64,000 nt of DNA from Ptiloglossa arizonensis (lineage: Eukaryota > Arthropoda > Insecta > Hymenoptera > Colletidae), in contig NW_027478399.1 in assembly GCF_051014685.1 (NCBI RefSeq), positions 1,674,001-1,738,000 on the forward strand, read 5' to 3'. The notes below the pieces were generated by a model that had not been told where the DNA came from, searched no databases, and saw only the letters and a program-made list of their open reading frames with translations. The number at the start of each line of letters is the position of its first letter. The stretch's first letter is position 1. The position numbers and the translations under genes were made by a program. Shown here piece after piece: positions 13,801-27,561 of this stretch.

Positions 13801-15965
13801 AGTTATTGATTTCGAGTATCAGACTCGCGAAAATTTTTATGGTTTCTCAACCATTCCTTAACTTCATATTCCCATATCTCGCGAACGGATTGAAGAACTC
13901 GAGAAATTCCTGTTGCATCTGAAAGCAGAAACTCGCCCGATTACAATGGTGTGTGTACTTTTCCCCTAGGCCGTTCCAGTTATTGGCTTCGAGTATCAGA
14001 CTTGCGAAAATTTTAATGGACTCTCAACAATTCCTTAAATTCAAACTCCCATTTCTCGCGAACCGATTGACGAACTCGAGAAATTCCTGTTGCATCTGAA
14101 AGTAGCAACTCGCCCGATTACAACGGTATGTGTATTTTTGCTCGAGACCATAGTAGTTATTGGTTTCCAGTATCAGACTTGCGAAAATTTTGATGGTTTC
14201 TCAACCATTCCTTAATTTCAAACTCGCATATCTCGCGAACGGATTGACGAACTCGCGAAATTCCTGTTGCATCTGAAAGCACAAACTCGCCCGATTACAA
14301 CGGCGTGTCTATTTTTGCCCTAGACCATAGTAGTTATTGGTTTCGAGTATCAGATTTGCGAAAATTTTGATGGTTTCTCAACCATTGCTTAACTTCAAAA
14401 TCCCATATCTCGCGAACGGATTGACGAACTCGAGAAATTCCGATTGCATCTGAAGGCAGAAACTCGCTCGATTACAATGGTGTGTGTACTTTTCCCCTAG
14501 GCCATTCCAGTTATTGGTTTCGAGTATCAGACTTGCGAAAATTTTAATAGACTCTCAACCATTCCTTAACTTCAAACTCCCATATCTCGCGAACGGATTG
14601 AGGAAATCGAGATATTCCTGTTGCATCTGAAAGCAGAAACACGCCCGATTACAACGGTATGTGTATTTTTCCCCTTGGCCATTGTACTTATTGGTTTCGA
14701 GTATCAGACTCGCGTAAATTTTTATGGTTTCTCAACCATTCCTTAACTTCAAAGTCCCATATCTCGCGAACGGATTGACGAACTCGAGAAATTCCTGTTG
14801 CATCTGAAAGTAGTATCTCGCCCGTTTACAATCGTGTGTGTACTTTTCCCCTAGGCCATTCCAGTTATTGGTTTCGTGTATCAGACTTGCGAAATGTTTG
14901 ATTGTTTCTCAACAATTCCTTAACTTCGAACTCCCATATCTCGCGAACGGATTGACGAACTCGAGAAATTCTTATTGCGTCTGAAGGCAGAAACTCGCCC
15001 GATTACAATGGTGTGTGTACTTTTCCCCTAGGCCATTCCAGTTATTGGTTTCGAGTATCAGACCTGCGAAAATTTTAATGGACTCTCAACCATTCCTTAA
15101 ATTCAAACTCCCATTTCTCGCGAACCGATTGACGAACTCGAGAAATTCCTGTTGCATCTGAAAGTAGCAACTCGCCCGATTACAACGGTATGTGTATTTT
15201 TGCCCTAGGTCATAGTAGTTATTGATTTCGAGTATCAGACACGCGAAAATTTTTATGGTTTCTCAACCATTCCTTAACTTCAAATTCCCATATCTCACGA
15301 ACGGATTGAGGAAATCGAGAAATTCCTGTTGCATCTGAATGTAGAAGCTCGCCCCATTACAACGGTATGTGTATTTTTGCCCTAGATCATAGTAGTTATT
15401 GGTTTCGAGTATCAGACTTGCGAAAATTTTGATGGTTTCTCAACCATTCCTTAACTTCAAACTCCCATATCTCGCGAACTGATTGACGAACTCGAGAAAT
15501 TCCTGTTGCAGCTGAAAGTAGAAACTTGCCCGATTACAATGGTGTGTGTACTTTTCCCCGAGGCAATTCCAGTTATTGGTTTCGAGTATCAGACTTGCGA
15601 AAATTTTGATCGTTTCTCAACCATTCCTTAAGTTCAAACTCCCATATCTCGCGAACGGATTGACGAACTCGAGTAATTCCTGTTGAATCTGAAAGCAGAA
15701 ACTCGTCCTATTACAACTGTATGTGTATTTTTGCCATAGACCATAGTAGTTATTGATTTCGAGTATCAGACTCGCGTAAATTTTTATGGTTTCTCAACCA
15801 TTCCTTAATTTCAAATTCCCATATCTCGCGAACGGATTGACGAACTCGGAAAATTCCTGTTGCATCTGAAAGCAGAAACTCGCCCGATTACAACGGTATG
15901 TGTATTTTTGCCCTAGGCCATAGTGGTTATTTATTTCGAGTATGAGGCTCATGTAAATTTTTAAT
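10834..15965 (+). repeat. 5,132-bp segmental tandem duplication, copy 2
   Basis: Second copy of the block at 5702-10833. The one difference I noticed while comparing segments was G at 10577 against T at 15709. I did not align every base, so a few more may exist. The match ends within about 25 bp after 15966, where CTTCAAACTCC in copy 1's right flank becomes CTTCAAATTCC. The near-identity points to a very recent duplication or an assembly duplicate. Confidence 0.87.
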
Positions 15966-16969
15966 GTTTCTCAACCATTCCTTAACTTCAAATTCCCATA
16001 TCTCGCGAACGGATTGAGGATATCGAGAAATTCCTATTGCATCTGAAAGTAGAAACTCGCCCGATAACAACGGTATGTGTATTTTTCCTCTTGGCCATTG
16101 TAGTTATTGGTTTCGAGTATCAGACTTGCGAAAATTTTGATGGTTTCTCAACCATTCCTTAAATTCAAACTGCCATGTCTCGCGAACGGATTGACATACT
16201 CGAGAAATTCCTGTTGCGTCTGAAAGCAGAAACTCGCCCGATTACAACGGTATGTGTATTTTTGCCCTAGGCCATAGTAGTTATTGGTTTCGAGTATCAG
16301 ACTTGCGAAATTTTGATGGTTTCTCAACCACTCCTTAACTTCAAACTCCCATATCTCGCGAACGGATTGACGAACTCGAGAAATTCCTGTTGCATCTGAA
16401 AGCAGAAACTCGCCCGATTACAACGGTATGTGTATTTTTGCCCTAGGTCATAGTAGTTACTGATTTCGAGTATCAGACACGCGAAAATTTTTATGGTTTC
16501 TCAACCATTCCTTAACTTCAAATTCCCATATCTCACGAACGGATTGAGGAAATCGAGTAATTCCTGTTGAATCTGAAAGCAGAAACTCGTCCGATTACAA
16601 CTGTATGTGTATTTTTGCCATAGACCATAGTAGTTATTGTTTTCGAGTATCAGATTCCGCAAATTTTGTTGGTTTCTCAACCATTCCTTAACTTCAAACT
16701 CCCATATCTCGCGAACGGATTGAGGCAATCGAGACATTCCTGTTGCATCTGAAAGTAGAAACTCTCCCTATTACAACGGTGCGTGTATTTTTCCCCTATG
16801 CCATTTTGGTTATTGGTTTCGAGTATCAGACTTGCAAAAATTTTGGTGGTGTCTCAACCATTCCTTAACTTCAAACTCTCATATCTTGCGAGCGGATTGA
16901 CAAACTCGAGAAATTCCGGTTGCATCTGGAAGTAGAAACTCGCCCGGTTACAGTGCTGTGTGTGTACTT
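15966..16969 (+). repeat. Family A, mixed monomers
   Basis: Five to six divergent family A monomers between the 5,132-bp duplication and the dimer array. Units near 16,440-16,740 resemble those near 930-1170, sharing GAGTAATTCCTGTTGAATC and GACATTCC. There is no clear internal higher-order period and no non-satellite sequence. Confidence 0.8.
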
Positions 16970-17990
16970 TTGCCCTAGGCCATTCCAGTTATTAGTTTCG
17001 AGTATCAGATTTGCGAAAATTTTGATGGTTTCTCAACCATTCCTTAATTTCAAACTCGCATATCTCGCGAACGGAATTACGGACTCGAGAAATTCCTGTT
17101 GGATCTGAAAGTAGAAACTTGCCCGATTACAATGGTGTGTGTGCTTTTCCCCTAGGTGGATCCAGGTATTCGTTTAGAGTATCAGACTTGCGAAAATTTT
17201 GATGGTTTCTCAACCATTCCTTAATTTCAATCTCGCATATCTCGCGAACGGATTGACGAACTCGAGAAATTCCTGTTGCATCTGAAAGCAGAAACTCTCC
17301 CGATTAGAATGGTGTGTGTACTTTTCCCCTAGGCCATTCCAGTTATTGGTTTCGAGTATCAGACTTGCGAAAATTTTGATGGTTTCTCAACCATTCCTTA
17401 ATTTCAAACTCGCATATCTCGCGAACGGATTGACGGACTCGAGAAATTCCTGTTGCATCTGAAAGTAGAAACTTGCCCGATTACAATGGTGTGTGTGCTT
17501 TTCCCCTAGGTGGATCCAGGTATTCGTTTAGAGTATCAGACTTGCGAAAATTTTGATGGTTTCTCAACCATTCCTTAATTTCAAACCCGCATATCTCGCG
17601 AACGGATTGACGAACTCGAGAAATTCCTGTTGCATCTGAAAGCAGAAACTCTCCCGATTAGAATGGTGTGTGTACTTTTCCCCTAGGACATTCCAGTTAT
17701 TGGTTTCGAGTATCAGACTTGCGAAAATTTTGATGGTTTCTCAACCATTCCTTAATTTCAAACTCGCATATCTCGCGAACGGATTGACGGACTCGAGAAA
17801 TTCCTGTTGCATCTGAAAGTAGAAACTTGCCCGATTACAATGGTGTGTGTGCTTTTCCCCTAGGTGGATCCAGGTATTCGTTTAGGGTATCAGACTTGCG
17901 AAAATTTTGATGGTTTCTCAACCATTCCTTAATTTCAAACTCGCATATCTCGCGAACGGATTGACGAACTCGAGAAATTCCTGTTGCACC
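16970..17990 (+). repeat. 354-bp dimer higher-order repeat, ~2.9 copies
   Basis: Two monomer types alternate with an exact 354-bp period. One carries the rare linker CCTAGGTGGATCCAGG followed by TATTCGTTTAGAG, seen with CCTAGG at 17151, 17505 and 17859. The other has CCCGATTAGAATGG. The linker creates a GGATCC site that I did not see elsewhere in the window. Scattered substitutions separate the copies, for example AAACCCGC near 17583 and TTTAGGGTATC near 17881. Confidence 0.86.
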
Positions 17991-18897
17991 TGAAAGCAGA
18001 AACTCCCCCGATTACAACGGTATGTGTATTTTTGCACTAGACCATAGTAGTAAATGGTTTCGAGTATCAGATTCCGAAAATTTTGATGGTTTTTCAACCA
18101 TTCCTTAATTTCAAACTCACATATCTCGCGAACGGATTGACGAACTCGAGAAATTCCTATTGCATCTGAAAGTAGAAACTTGCCTGATTAGAACGGTGTG
18201 TGTACCTTTCGCCAACTCCATTCCAGTTATTGGTTTCAAGTATCAGACTTGCGAAAATTTTTATGATTTCTCAACCATTCCTTAACTTCAAATTCCCATA
18301 TCTCGTGAACGGATTGAAGAAATCGAGAAATTCCTCTTGCATCTGAAAGCAGAAACTCGCCCGATTACAACGGTATGTGCATTTTTACCCTAGGCCATTG
18401 TTGTTCTTGGTTTCGAATATCAGACTTGCGAAAATTTTTATGGTTTCTCAACCATTCCTTAACTTCAAATTCCCATATCTCGCGAACGGATTGAATAAAT
18501 CGAGAAATTCCTGATGCATCTGACAGTAGAAACTCGCCCGATTACAACGGTATGTGTATTTTTCCCCTTGGCCATTGTAGTTATTGGTTTCGAGTACCAG
18601 ACTTGCAAAAATTTTGATGGTTTCTCAACCATTCCTTAATTTCAAACTCGCATATCTCGCGAACGGATTGACGAACTCGAGAAATTCCTGTTGCATCTGA
18701 AAGCAGAAACTCGCCCGATTACAACGGTATGTGTATTTTTCCCCTAGGCCATTGTTGTTCTTGGTTTCGAGTATCAGACTTGCAAAAATTTTGATGGTTT
18801 CTCAACCATTCCTTAATTTCAAACTCGCATATCTCGCGAACGGATTGACGAACTCGAGAAATTCCTGTTGTATCTGAAAGCAGAATCTCGCCCGATT
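17991..18897 (+). repeat. Family A, mixed monomers
   Basis: About five divergent monomers, including one with the unusual linker TTTCGCCAACTCCATTCC near 18,208 and two with CCATTGTTGTTCTTGG near 18,400 and 18,750. No higher-order period is obvious and no other element is present. Confidence 0.78.
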
Positions 18898-19957
18898 ACA
18901 ACGTTATGTGTATTTTTGCTCTAGACCATAGTAGTTATTGGTTTCGAGTATCAGATTCCGAAAATTTTTATGGTTTCTCAACCATTCTTTAATTTCAAAC
19001 TCCCATATCTCGCGAACGGATTGACGAACTCGAGAAATTCCTGTTGCATCTGAAAGCAGAAACTAGCCCGATTACAACGGTATGTGTATTTTTGCCCTAG
19101 ACCATAGTAGTTATTGGTTTCGAGAATCAAATTCCGAAAATTTTGATGGTTTCTCAACCATTCCTTAACTTCAAACTCCCATGTCTCGCGGACGGATTGA
19201 GGAAATCGAGAAATTCCTGTTGCGTCTGAAGGTATTAACTCGCCCGATTACAACGGTATGTCTACTTTTCCCCTAGGCCATTCCAGTTATTGGTTTCGAG
19301 TATGAGACTTGCGAAAATTTTGATCGTTTCTCAACCATTCCTTAACTTCAAACTCCCATATCTCGCAAACGGATTGAGGAAATCGAGAAATTCCTGTTGC
19401 GTCTGAAGGTATTAACTCGCCCGATTACAACGGTATGTCTACTTTTCCCCTAGGCCATTCCAGTTATTGATTTCGAGTATGAGACTTGCGAAAATTTTGA
19501 TGGTTTCTCAACCATTCCTTAACTTCAAACTCCCATATCTCGCGAACGGATTGACGAATTCGAGAAATTCCCGTTGCATCTGACAGCAGAAACTCGCCCG
19601 ATTACAATGGTATGTGTACTTTTCCCCTAGGCCATTCCGGTTAGTGGTTTCGAGTATCAGACTTGCGAAAATTTTGATGGTTTCTCAACCATTCCTTAGC
19701 TTCAAACTCCCACATCTTGCGAACGGATTGACGAACTCGAGAAATTCCTGACGCATCTGAAAGCATAAACTCGCCCGATTACAACCGTATTTGTATTTTT
19801 CCCCTAGGCCATTGTAGTTACTGGTTTCGAGTATCAGACTTGCGAAAATTTTGATGGTTTCTCAACCATTCCTTAACTTCAGACTCCCATATCTCGCGAA
19901 CGGATTGACGAACTCGAGAAATTCCTGTTGCATCTGAAAGTAGAAACTCGCCCGATT
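18898..19957 (+). repeat. 1,060-bp hexamer duplication, copy 1
   Basis: Six monomers, near-identical to the next 1,060 bp. Anchors are ACGTTATGTG at 18901 and 19961, and GAAACTAGCCCG near 19060 and 20120. The hexamer includes two consecutive monomers with GTATTAACTCGCC and GAGTATGAGAC, so it carries its own internal monomer duplication. A few substitutions separate the copies, such as AATCAAATTCC against AATCAGATTCC near 19125/20185. Confidence 0.87.
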
Positions 19958-21017
19958 ATAACGTTATGTGTATTTTTGCTCTAGACCATAGTAGTTATTG
20001 GTTTCGAGTATCAGATTCCGAAAATTTTTATGGTTTCTCATCCATTCCTTAACTTCAAACTCCCATATCTCGCGAACGGATTGACGAACTCGAGAAATTC
20101 CTGTTGCATCTGAAAGCAGAAACTAGCCCGATTACAACGGTATGTGTATTTTTGCCCTAGACCATAGTAGTTATTGGTTTCGAGAATCAGATTCCGAAAA
20201 TTTTGATGGTTTCTCAACCATTCCTTAACTTCAAACTCCCATGTCTCGCGAACGGATTGAGGAAATCGAGAAATTCCTGTTGCGTCTGAAGGTATTAACT
20301 CGCCCGATTACAACGGTATGTCTACTTTTCCCCTAGGCCATTCCAGTTATTGGTTTCGAGTATGAGACTTGCGAAAATTTTGATCGTTTCTCAACCATTC
20401 CTTAACTTCAAACTCCCATATCTCGCAAACGGATTGAGGAAATCGAGAAATTCCTGTTGCGTCTGAAGGTATTAACTCGCCCGATTACAACGGTATGTCA
20501 ACTTTTCCCCTAGGCCATTCCAGTTATTGATTTCGAGTATGAGACTTGCGAAAATTTTGATGGTTTCTCAACCATTCCTTAACTTCAAACTCCCATATCT
20601 CGCGAACGGATTGACGAATTCGAGAAATTCCCGTTGCATCTGACAGCAGAAACTCGCCCGATTACAATGGTATGTGTACTTTTCCCCTAGGCCATTCCGG
20701 TTAGTGGTTTCGAGTATCAGACTTGCGAAAATTTTGATGGTTTCTCAACCATTCCTTAGCTTCAAACTCCCACATCTTGCGAACGGATTGACGAACTCGA
20801 GAAATTCCTGACGCATCTGAAAGCATAAACTCGCCCGATTACAACCGTATTTGTATTTTTCCCCTAGGCCATTGTAGTTACTGGTTTCGAGTATCAGACT
20901 TGCGAAAATTTTGATGGTTTCTCAACCATTCCTTAACTTCAGACTCCCATATCTCGCGAACGGATTGACGAACTCGAGAAATTCCTGTTGCATCTGAAAG
21001 TAGAAACTCGCCCGATT
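19958..21017 (+). repeat. 1,060-bp hexamer duplication, copy 2
   Basis: Second hexamer copy. The match to copy 1 ends at about 21,018, where CCCGATTATAACG becomes CCCGATTACAATGG. The opening part of this unit also matches the first ~400 bp of the window, so the hexamer or a part of it has a third, distant relative. Confidence 0.87.
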
Positions 21018-24000
21018 ACAATGGTGTGTGTTCTTTTCCCCTAGGCCATTCCAGTCATTCGTTTCGAGCATCAGACTTGCGAAAATTTTGATGGTTTCTC
21101 AATCATTCCTTAACTTCGATCTCCCATATCTCGCGAACGGATTGTCGAACTCGAGAAATTCCTTTTGCATCTTACAGAAGAAACTCGCCCGATTACATTG
21201 GTATGTGTACTTTCTCCCTAGGCCATTCCAGTCATTCGTTTCTAGCATCAGACTTGCGAAAATTTTGATGGTTTCTCAATTATTCCTTAACTTCAAACTC
21301 CCATATCTCGCGAATGGATTGTCGAACTCGAGAAATTCCTTTTGCATCTGAAAGTAAAAACTCGCCCGATTACAACGGTATGTGTATTTTTCCCCTAGGC
21401 CATTGTAGTTATTGGTTTCGAGTATCAGAATTGCGAAAATTTTGATGGTTTCTCAATTATTCCTTAACTTCAAACTCCCATATCTCGCGAATGGATTGTC
21501 GAACTCGAGAAATTCCTTTTGCATCTGAAAGTAGAAGCTCGCCCGATTACAATGGTGTGTGTACTTTTCCCCTAGGCCGTTGTAGTTATTAGTTTCGAGT
21601 ATCAGACTTGCGAAAATTTTGATGGTTTCTCAACCATTCCTTAACTTCAAACTCCCATATCTCGCGAACGGATTGACGAATTCGAGAAATTCCCGTTGCA
21701 TCTGACAGCAGAAACTCGCCCGATTACAATGGTATGTGTACTTTTCCCCTAGGCCATTCCGGTTACTGGTTTCGAGTTTCAGACTTGCGAAAATTTTGAT
21801 GGTTTCTCAATTATTCCTTAATTCAAACTCCCATATCTCGCGAATGGATTGTCGAACTCGAGAAATTCCTTTTGCATCTGAAAGTAAAAACTCGCCCGAT
21901 TACAACGGTATGTGTCTTTTTCCCCTAGGCCATTGTAGTTATTGGTTTCGAGTATCAGAATTGCGAAAATTTTGATGGTTTCTCAATTATTCCTTAACTT
22001 CAAACTCCCATATCTCGCGAACGGATCGACGAACTCGAGTAATTCCTGTTGCATCTGAAAGTAGAAACTCTCCCGATTACAACGGTATGTGTCTTTTTCC
22101 CCTAGGCCATTGTAGTTATTGGTTTCGAGTATCAGAATTGCGAAAATTTTGATGGTTTCTCAATTATTCCTTAATTCAAACTCCCATATCTCGCGAACGG
22201 ATTGACGAACTCGAGAAATTCCTATTGCATCTGAATCTAGAAACTCGCCCGATTACAATGGTGTCTGTACTTTTCCCCTAGGCCATTCCAGTTATTCGTT
22301 TCTAGCATCAGAATTTCGAAAATTTTGATCGTTTCTCAACCATCGCTTAAGTCCAAACTCCGATATTTCGCAATCGGATTGACGAATCCGAAAAGATTCT
22401 GTTGCATCTGAAAGTACAAACTCTCACGATTACAACGGTATGTGTATTTTACCTCTATGCCATTGTAGTTATTGGTTTCGAGTATCAGACTTGCTAAAAC
22501 TTTGATGGTTTCTCAACCATTCCTTAACTTCACACTCCCATATCACTCGAACGGATTGACCAACTCGAGAAATTGCTCTTGCATCTGAAAGCATAAACTC
22601 GCCCGATTACAACTGTATGTGTATTTTTGCCGTAGACCATAGTAGTTATTGATTTCGAGTATCAGATTCCGCAAATTTTTATGGTTTCTCAACCATTCCT
22701 TAACTTCAAATTCCCATATTTCTCGAACGGACTGAGAAAATCGAGAAATTCCTGTTGCGTCTGCAAGTAGAAACTCTCCCGATTACAATGGTACGAGTAT
22801 TTTTCCCCTAGGCCATTGTAGTTATTGGTTTCGAGTATCAGACTCACAAAAATTTTGATGGTTTCTCAACCATTCCTTAACTTCAAACTCCCATATCTCG
22901 CGAACGGATTGACGAACTCGAGAAATTCCTTTTGCATCTGAAAGTAGAAACTCGCCCGATTACAATGGTGTGTGTACTTTTCCCCTAGGCCGTTGTAGTT
23001 ATTAGTTTCGAGTATCAGACTTGCGAAAATTTTGATGGTTTCTCAACCATTCCTTAACTTCAAACTCCCATATCTCGCGAACGGACTGACGAACTCAAGA
23101 AATTCCTGACGCATCTGAAAGTAAAAACTCGCCCGATTACAACGGTATGTGTATTTTTCCCCTAGGCCACAATAGTTATTGGTTTCGAGTATCAGACTTG
23201 CGAAAATTTTGATGGTTTCTCAACCATTCCTTAAATTCAAACGCCCATATCTCGCGAACGGATCGACGAACTCGAGTAATTCCTGTTGCATCTGAAACTA
23301 GAAACTCGCCCGATTACAATGGTGTCTGTACTTTTCCACTAGGCCATTCCAGTTATTCGTTTCTAGCATCAGAATTTCGAAAATTTTGATCGTTTCTCAA
23401 CCATCGCTTAAGTCCAAACTCCGATATTTCGCAAACGGATTGACGAATCCGAAAAGATTCTGTTGCATCCGAAAGTACAAACTCTCACGATTACAACGGT
23501 ATGTGTATTTTACCGCTATGCCATTGTAGTTATTGGTTTCGAGTATCAGACTTGCAAAAACTTTGATGGTTTCTCAACCATTCCTTAATTTCACACTCCC
23601 ATATCACGCGAACGGATCGACGAACTCGAGAAATTGCTGTTGCATCTGAAAGCATAAACTCGCCCGATTACAACGGTATTTGTATTTTTCCCCTAGGCCA
23701 TTGTAGTTATTGGTTTCTAGCATCAGAATTTCGAAAATTTTGATCGTTTCTCAACCATCGCTTAAGTCCAAACTCCGATATTTCGCAATCGGATTGACGA
23801 ATCCGAAAAGATTCTGTTGCATCTGAAAGTACAAACTCGCCCGATTACAATGGTAAGTGTACTTTCCCCCTAGGCCATTCCAGTCATTCGTTTCTAGCAT
23901 CAGACTTGCGAAAACTTTGATGGTTTCTCAATTATTCCTTAACTTCAAACTCCCATATCTCGCGAATGGATTGTCGAACTCGAGAAATTCCTTTTGCATC

Positions 24001-24024
24001 TGGAAGTAGAAGCTCGCCCGATTA
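21018..24024 (+). repeat. Family A, mixed monomers
   Basis: About 17 monomers. Several carry TCTCAATTATTCC with GCGAATGGATTGTCG, and others carry the strongly diverged CGTTTCTCAACCATCGC with TCCGAAAAGATTCTG (near 22,330, 23,390 and 23,745). The latter is the most divergent monomer type in the window and also occurs near 4,290, 7,110, 12,250 and 26,040. No foreign sequence is present. Confidence 0.8.
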
Positions 24025-27000
24025 CAACGGTATGTGTATTTTTCACCTAGGCCACTGTAGTTATTTGTTTCGTGTATCAGACTTGCGAAAATTTTGATGG
24101 TTTCTCAACCATTCCTTAAATTCAAACTCCCATATCTCGCGAACGGATTGACGAACTCGGAAAATTCCTGTTGCATCTGACAGCAGAAACTCGCCCGATT
24201 ACAATGGTATGTGTACTTTTCCCCTAGGCCATGCCAGTCATTCGTTTCTAGCATCAGACTTGCGAAAATTTTGATGGTTTCTCAACCATTCCTTAACTTC
24301 AAACTCCCATATCTCGCGAACGGATTGACGAACTCAAGTAATTCCTGTTGAATCTGAAAGCAGAAACTCGCCCGATTACAACTGTATGTGTATTTTTGCC
24401 CTAGACCATAGTAGTTATTGGTTTCGAGTATCAGATTCCGCAAATTTTTATGGTTTCTCAACCATTCCTTAATTTGAAACTCGCATTCGTCGCGAACGGA
24501 TTGACGAACTGAAGAAATTCATGTTGCAACTGAAAGCAGAAACTCGCCCGATTACAAGGGTATGTGTATTTTTGCCCTAGACCATAGTAGTTATTGGTTT
24601 CGAGTATCAGACTTGCGAAAATTTTGATGGTTACTCAACCATTCCTTAACTTCAACCTCGCATATCTCTCGAACGGATTGATGAATCCGAAAAATTCCTG
24701 TTGCGCCTGAAAGTAGAAACTCGCCCGATTACAACGGTATGTGTATTTTTCCCCAAGGCCATTGTAGTTATTGGTTTCGAGTATCAGACTTGCAGAAATT
24801 TTGATGGTTTCTCAACCATTCCTTAACTTCAAACTCCCATATCTCGCGAGCGGATTGACGAACTCGAGAAATTCCGGTTGCATCTGAAAGTAGAAACTCG
24901 CCCGATTACAACGGTATGTGAATTTTTCCCCTAGGCCATTGTAGTTATTGGTTTCGAGTATCAGATTCCGAAAATTTTGATGGTTTCTCAATCATTCCTT
25001 AACTTCAATCTCCCATATCTCGCGAACGGATTGTCGAACTCGAGAAATTCCTTTTGCATCTGACAGCAGAAACTCGCCCGATTACAATGGTATGTGTACT
25101 TTCCCCCTGGGCCATTCCAGTCATTCGTTTCTAGCATCAGACTTGCAAAAATTTTGATGGTTTCTCAATTATTCCTTAACTACAAACTCCCATATCTCGC
25201 GAATGGATTGTCGAACTCGAGAAATTCCTCTTGCATCTGAAAGTAGAAACTCGCCCGATTACAATGGTGTGTGTACTTTTCCCCTAGGCCGATGTAGTTA
25301 TTAGTTTCGAGTATCAGACTTGCGAAAATTTTGATGGTTTCTCAACCATTCCTTAACTTCAAACTCCCATATCTCGCGAACGGATTGACGAACTCGAGAA
25401 ATTCCTGACGCATCTGAAAGTAAAAACTCGCCCGATTACAACGGTATGTGTGTTTTTTCCCTAGGCCATTGTAGTTATTGGTTTCGAGTATCAGACTTGC
25501 GAAAATTTTGATGGTTTCTCAACCATTCCTTAACTTTAAACTCCCATATCTAGCAAACGAATTGACGACCTCGTGTAATTCCTGACGCCTCTAAAAGCAG
25601 AAACTCGCCCGATTACAACGGTATGTGTATTTTTCACCTAGGCCACTGTAGTTATTTGTTTCGAGTATCAGACTTGCGAATATTTTGATGGTTTCTCAAC
25701 CATTCATTAAATTCAAACGCCCATATCTCGCGAACGGATCGACGAACTCGAGTAATTCCTGTTGCATCTGAAAGTAGAAACTCTCCCGATTACAACGGTA
25801 TGTGTATTTTTCACCTAGGCCATTGTTGTTAGTGGTTTCGAGTATCAGACTTGCGAAAATTTTGATGGTTTCTCAACCATTCCATAATTTCAAACTCCCA
25901 TATCTCGCGAACGGATTGACGAACTCGAGAAATTCCTATTGCATCTGAATCTAGAAACTCGCCCGATTACAATGGTGTCTGTACTTTTACCCTAGGCCAT
26001 TCCAGTTATTCGTTTCTAGCATCAGAATTTCGAACATTTTGATCGTTTCTCAACCATCGCTTAAGTCCAAACTCCGATATTTCGCAATCGGATTGACGAA
26101 TCCGAAAAGATTCTGTTGCACCTGAAAGTACAAACTCTCACGATTACAACGGTATGTGTATTTTACCGCTATGCCATTGTAGTTATTGGTTTCGAGTATC
26201 AGACTTGCGAAAACTTTGATGGTTTCTCAACCATTCCTTAACTTCACACTCCCATATCACGCGAACGGATTGACCAACTCGAGAAATTGCTCTTGCATCT
26301 GAAAGCATAAATTCACCCGATTACAACTGTATGTGTATTTTTGCCGTAGACCATAGTAGTTATTGATTTCGAGTATCAGATTCCGCAAATTTTTATGGTT
26401 TCTCAACCATTCCTTAACTTCAAATTCCCATATTTCTCGAACGGACTGAGAAAATCGAGAAATTCCTGTTGCGTCTGCAAGTAGAAACTCTCCCGATTAC
26501 AATGGTACGAGTATTTTTCCCCTAGGCCATTGTAGTTATTGGTTTCGAGTATCAGACTCGCAAAAATTTTGATGGTTTCTCAACCATTCCTTAACTTCAA
26601 ACTCCCATATCTCGCGAACGGATTGACGAACTCGAGAAATTCCTCTTGCATCTGAAAGTACAAGCTAGCCCAATTACAGCGGTATGAGTATTTTTGCCCT
26701 GGGCCATAGTAGTTATTGGTTTCGAGTATCAGAATTGCGAAAATTTTGATGGTTTCTCAATTATTCCTTAACTTCAAACTCCCATATCTCACGAATGGAT
26801 TGTCGAACTCGAGAAATTCCTTTTGCATCTGAAAGTAGAAACTCGCCCGATTACAATGGTGTGTGTACTTTTCCCCTAGGCCGTTGTAGTTATTGGTTTC
26901 GAGTATCAGACTTGCGAAAATTTTGATGGTTTCTCAACCATTCCTTAACTTCAGACTCCCATATCTCGCGAACGGATTGACGAACTCGAGAAATTCCTGA

Positions 27001-27561
27001 CGCATCTGAAAGTAAAAACTCGCCCGATTACAACGGTATGTGTATTTTTCCCCTAGGCCATTGTAGTTATTGGTTTCGAGTATCAGACTTGCGAAAATTT
27101 TGATGGTTTCTCAACCATTCCTTAACTTCAAACTCCCATATCTAGCAAACGTACTGACGACCTCGAGTAATTCCTGACGCCTCTAAAAGCAGAAACTCGC
27201 CCGATTACAACGGTATGTGTATTTTTCACCTAGGCCACTGTAGTTATTTGTTTCTAGTATCAGACTTGCGAAAATTTTGATGGTTTCTCAACCATTCCTT
27301 AAATTCAAACGCCCATATCTCGCGAACGGATCGACGAACTCGAGTAATTCCTGTTGCATCTGACAGCAGAAACTCGCCCGATTACAACGGTATGTGTATT
27401 TTTCCCCTAGGCCATTGTAGTTATTGGTTTCGAGTATCAGACATGCGAAAATTTTGATGGTTTCTCAACCATTCCTTAACTTCAAACTCCCATATCCAGC
27501 AAACGGATTGACGACCTCGAGTAATTCCTGACGCATCTAAAAGCAGAAACTCGCCCGACTA
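24025..27561 (+). repeat. 3,537-bp (20-monomer) duplication, copy 1
   Basis: The block matches 27562 onward at offset 3,537. Anchors are CACCTAGGCCACTG at 24044 and 27581, ACGAACTCGGAAAATTCC at 24151 and 27688, and CCCCAAGGCC at 24751 and 28288. The offset becomes 3,891 between about 25,090 and 25,900, then returns to 3,537 near 26,272. Copy 2 therefore gained two monomers in one place and lost two in another. The part from about 24,990 to 27,225 also matches 6,060-8,300 at an offset of 18,927, tying this block to the 5,132-bp duplication. Confidence 0.84.

Noticed and set aside
21028..21351. Longest open frame, 107 codons.
   Set aside because: It spans two monomers and its two halves are repeats of each other (both contain the same ~50-residue stretch). 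It is satellite read-through.
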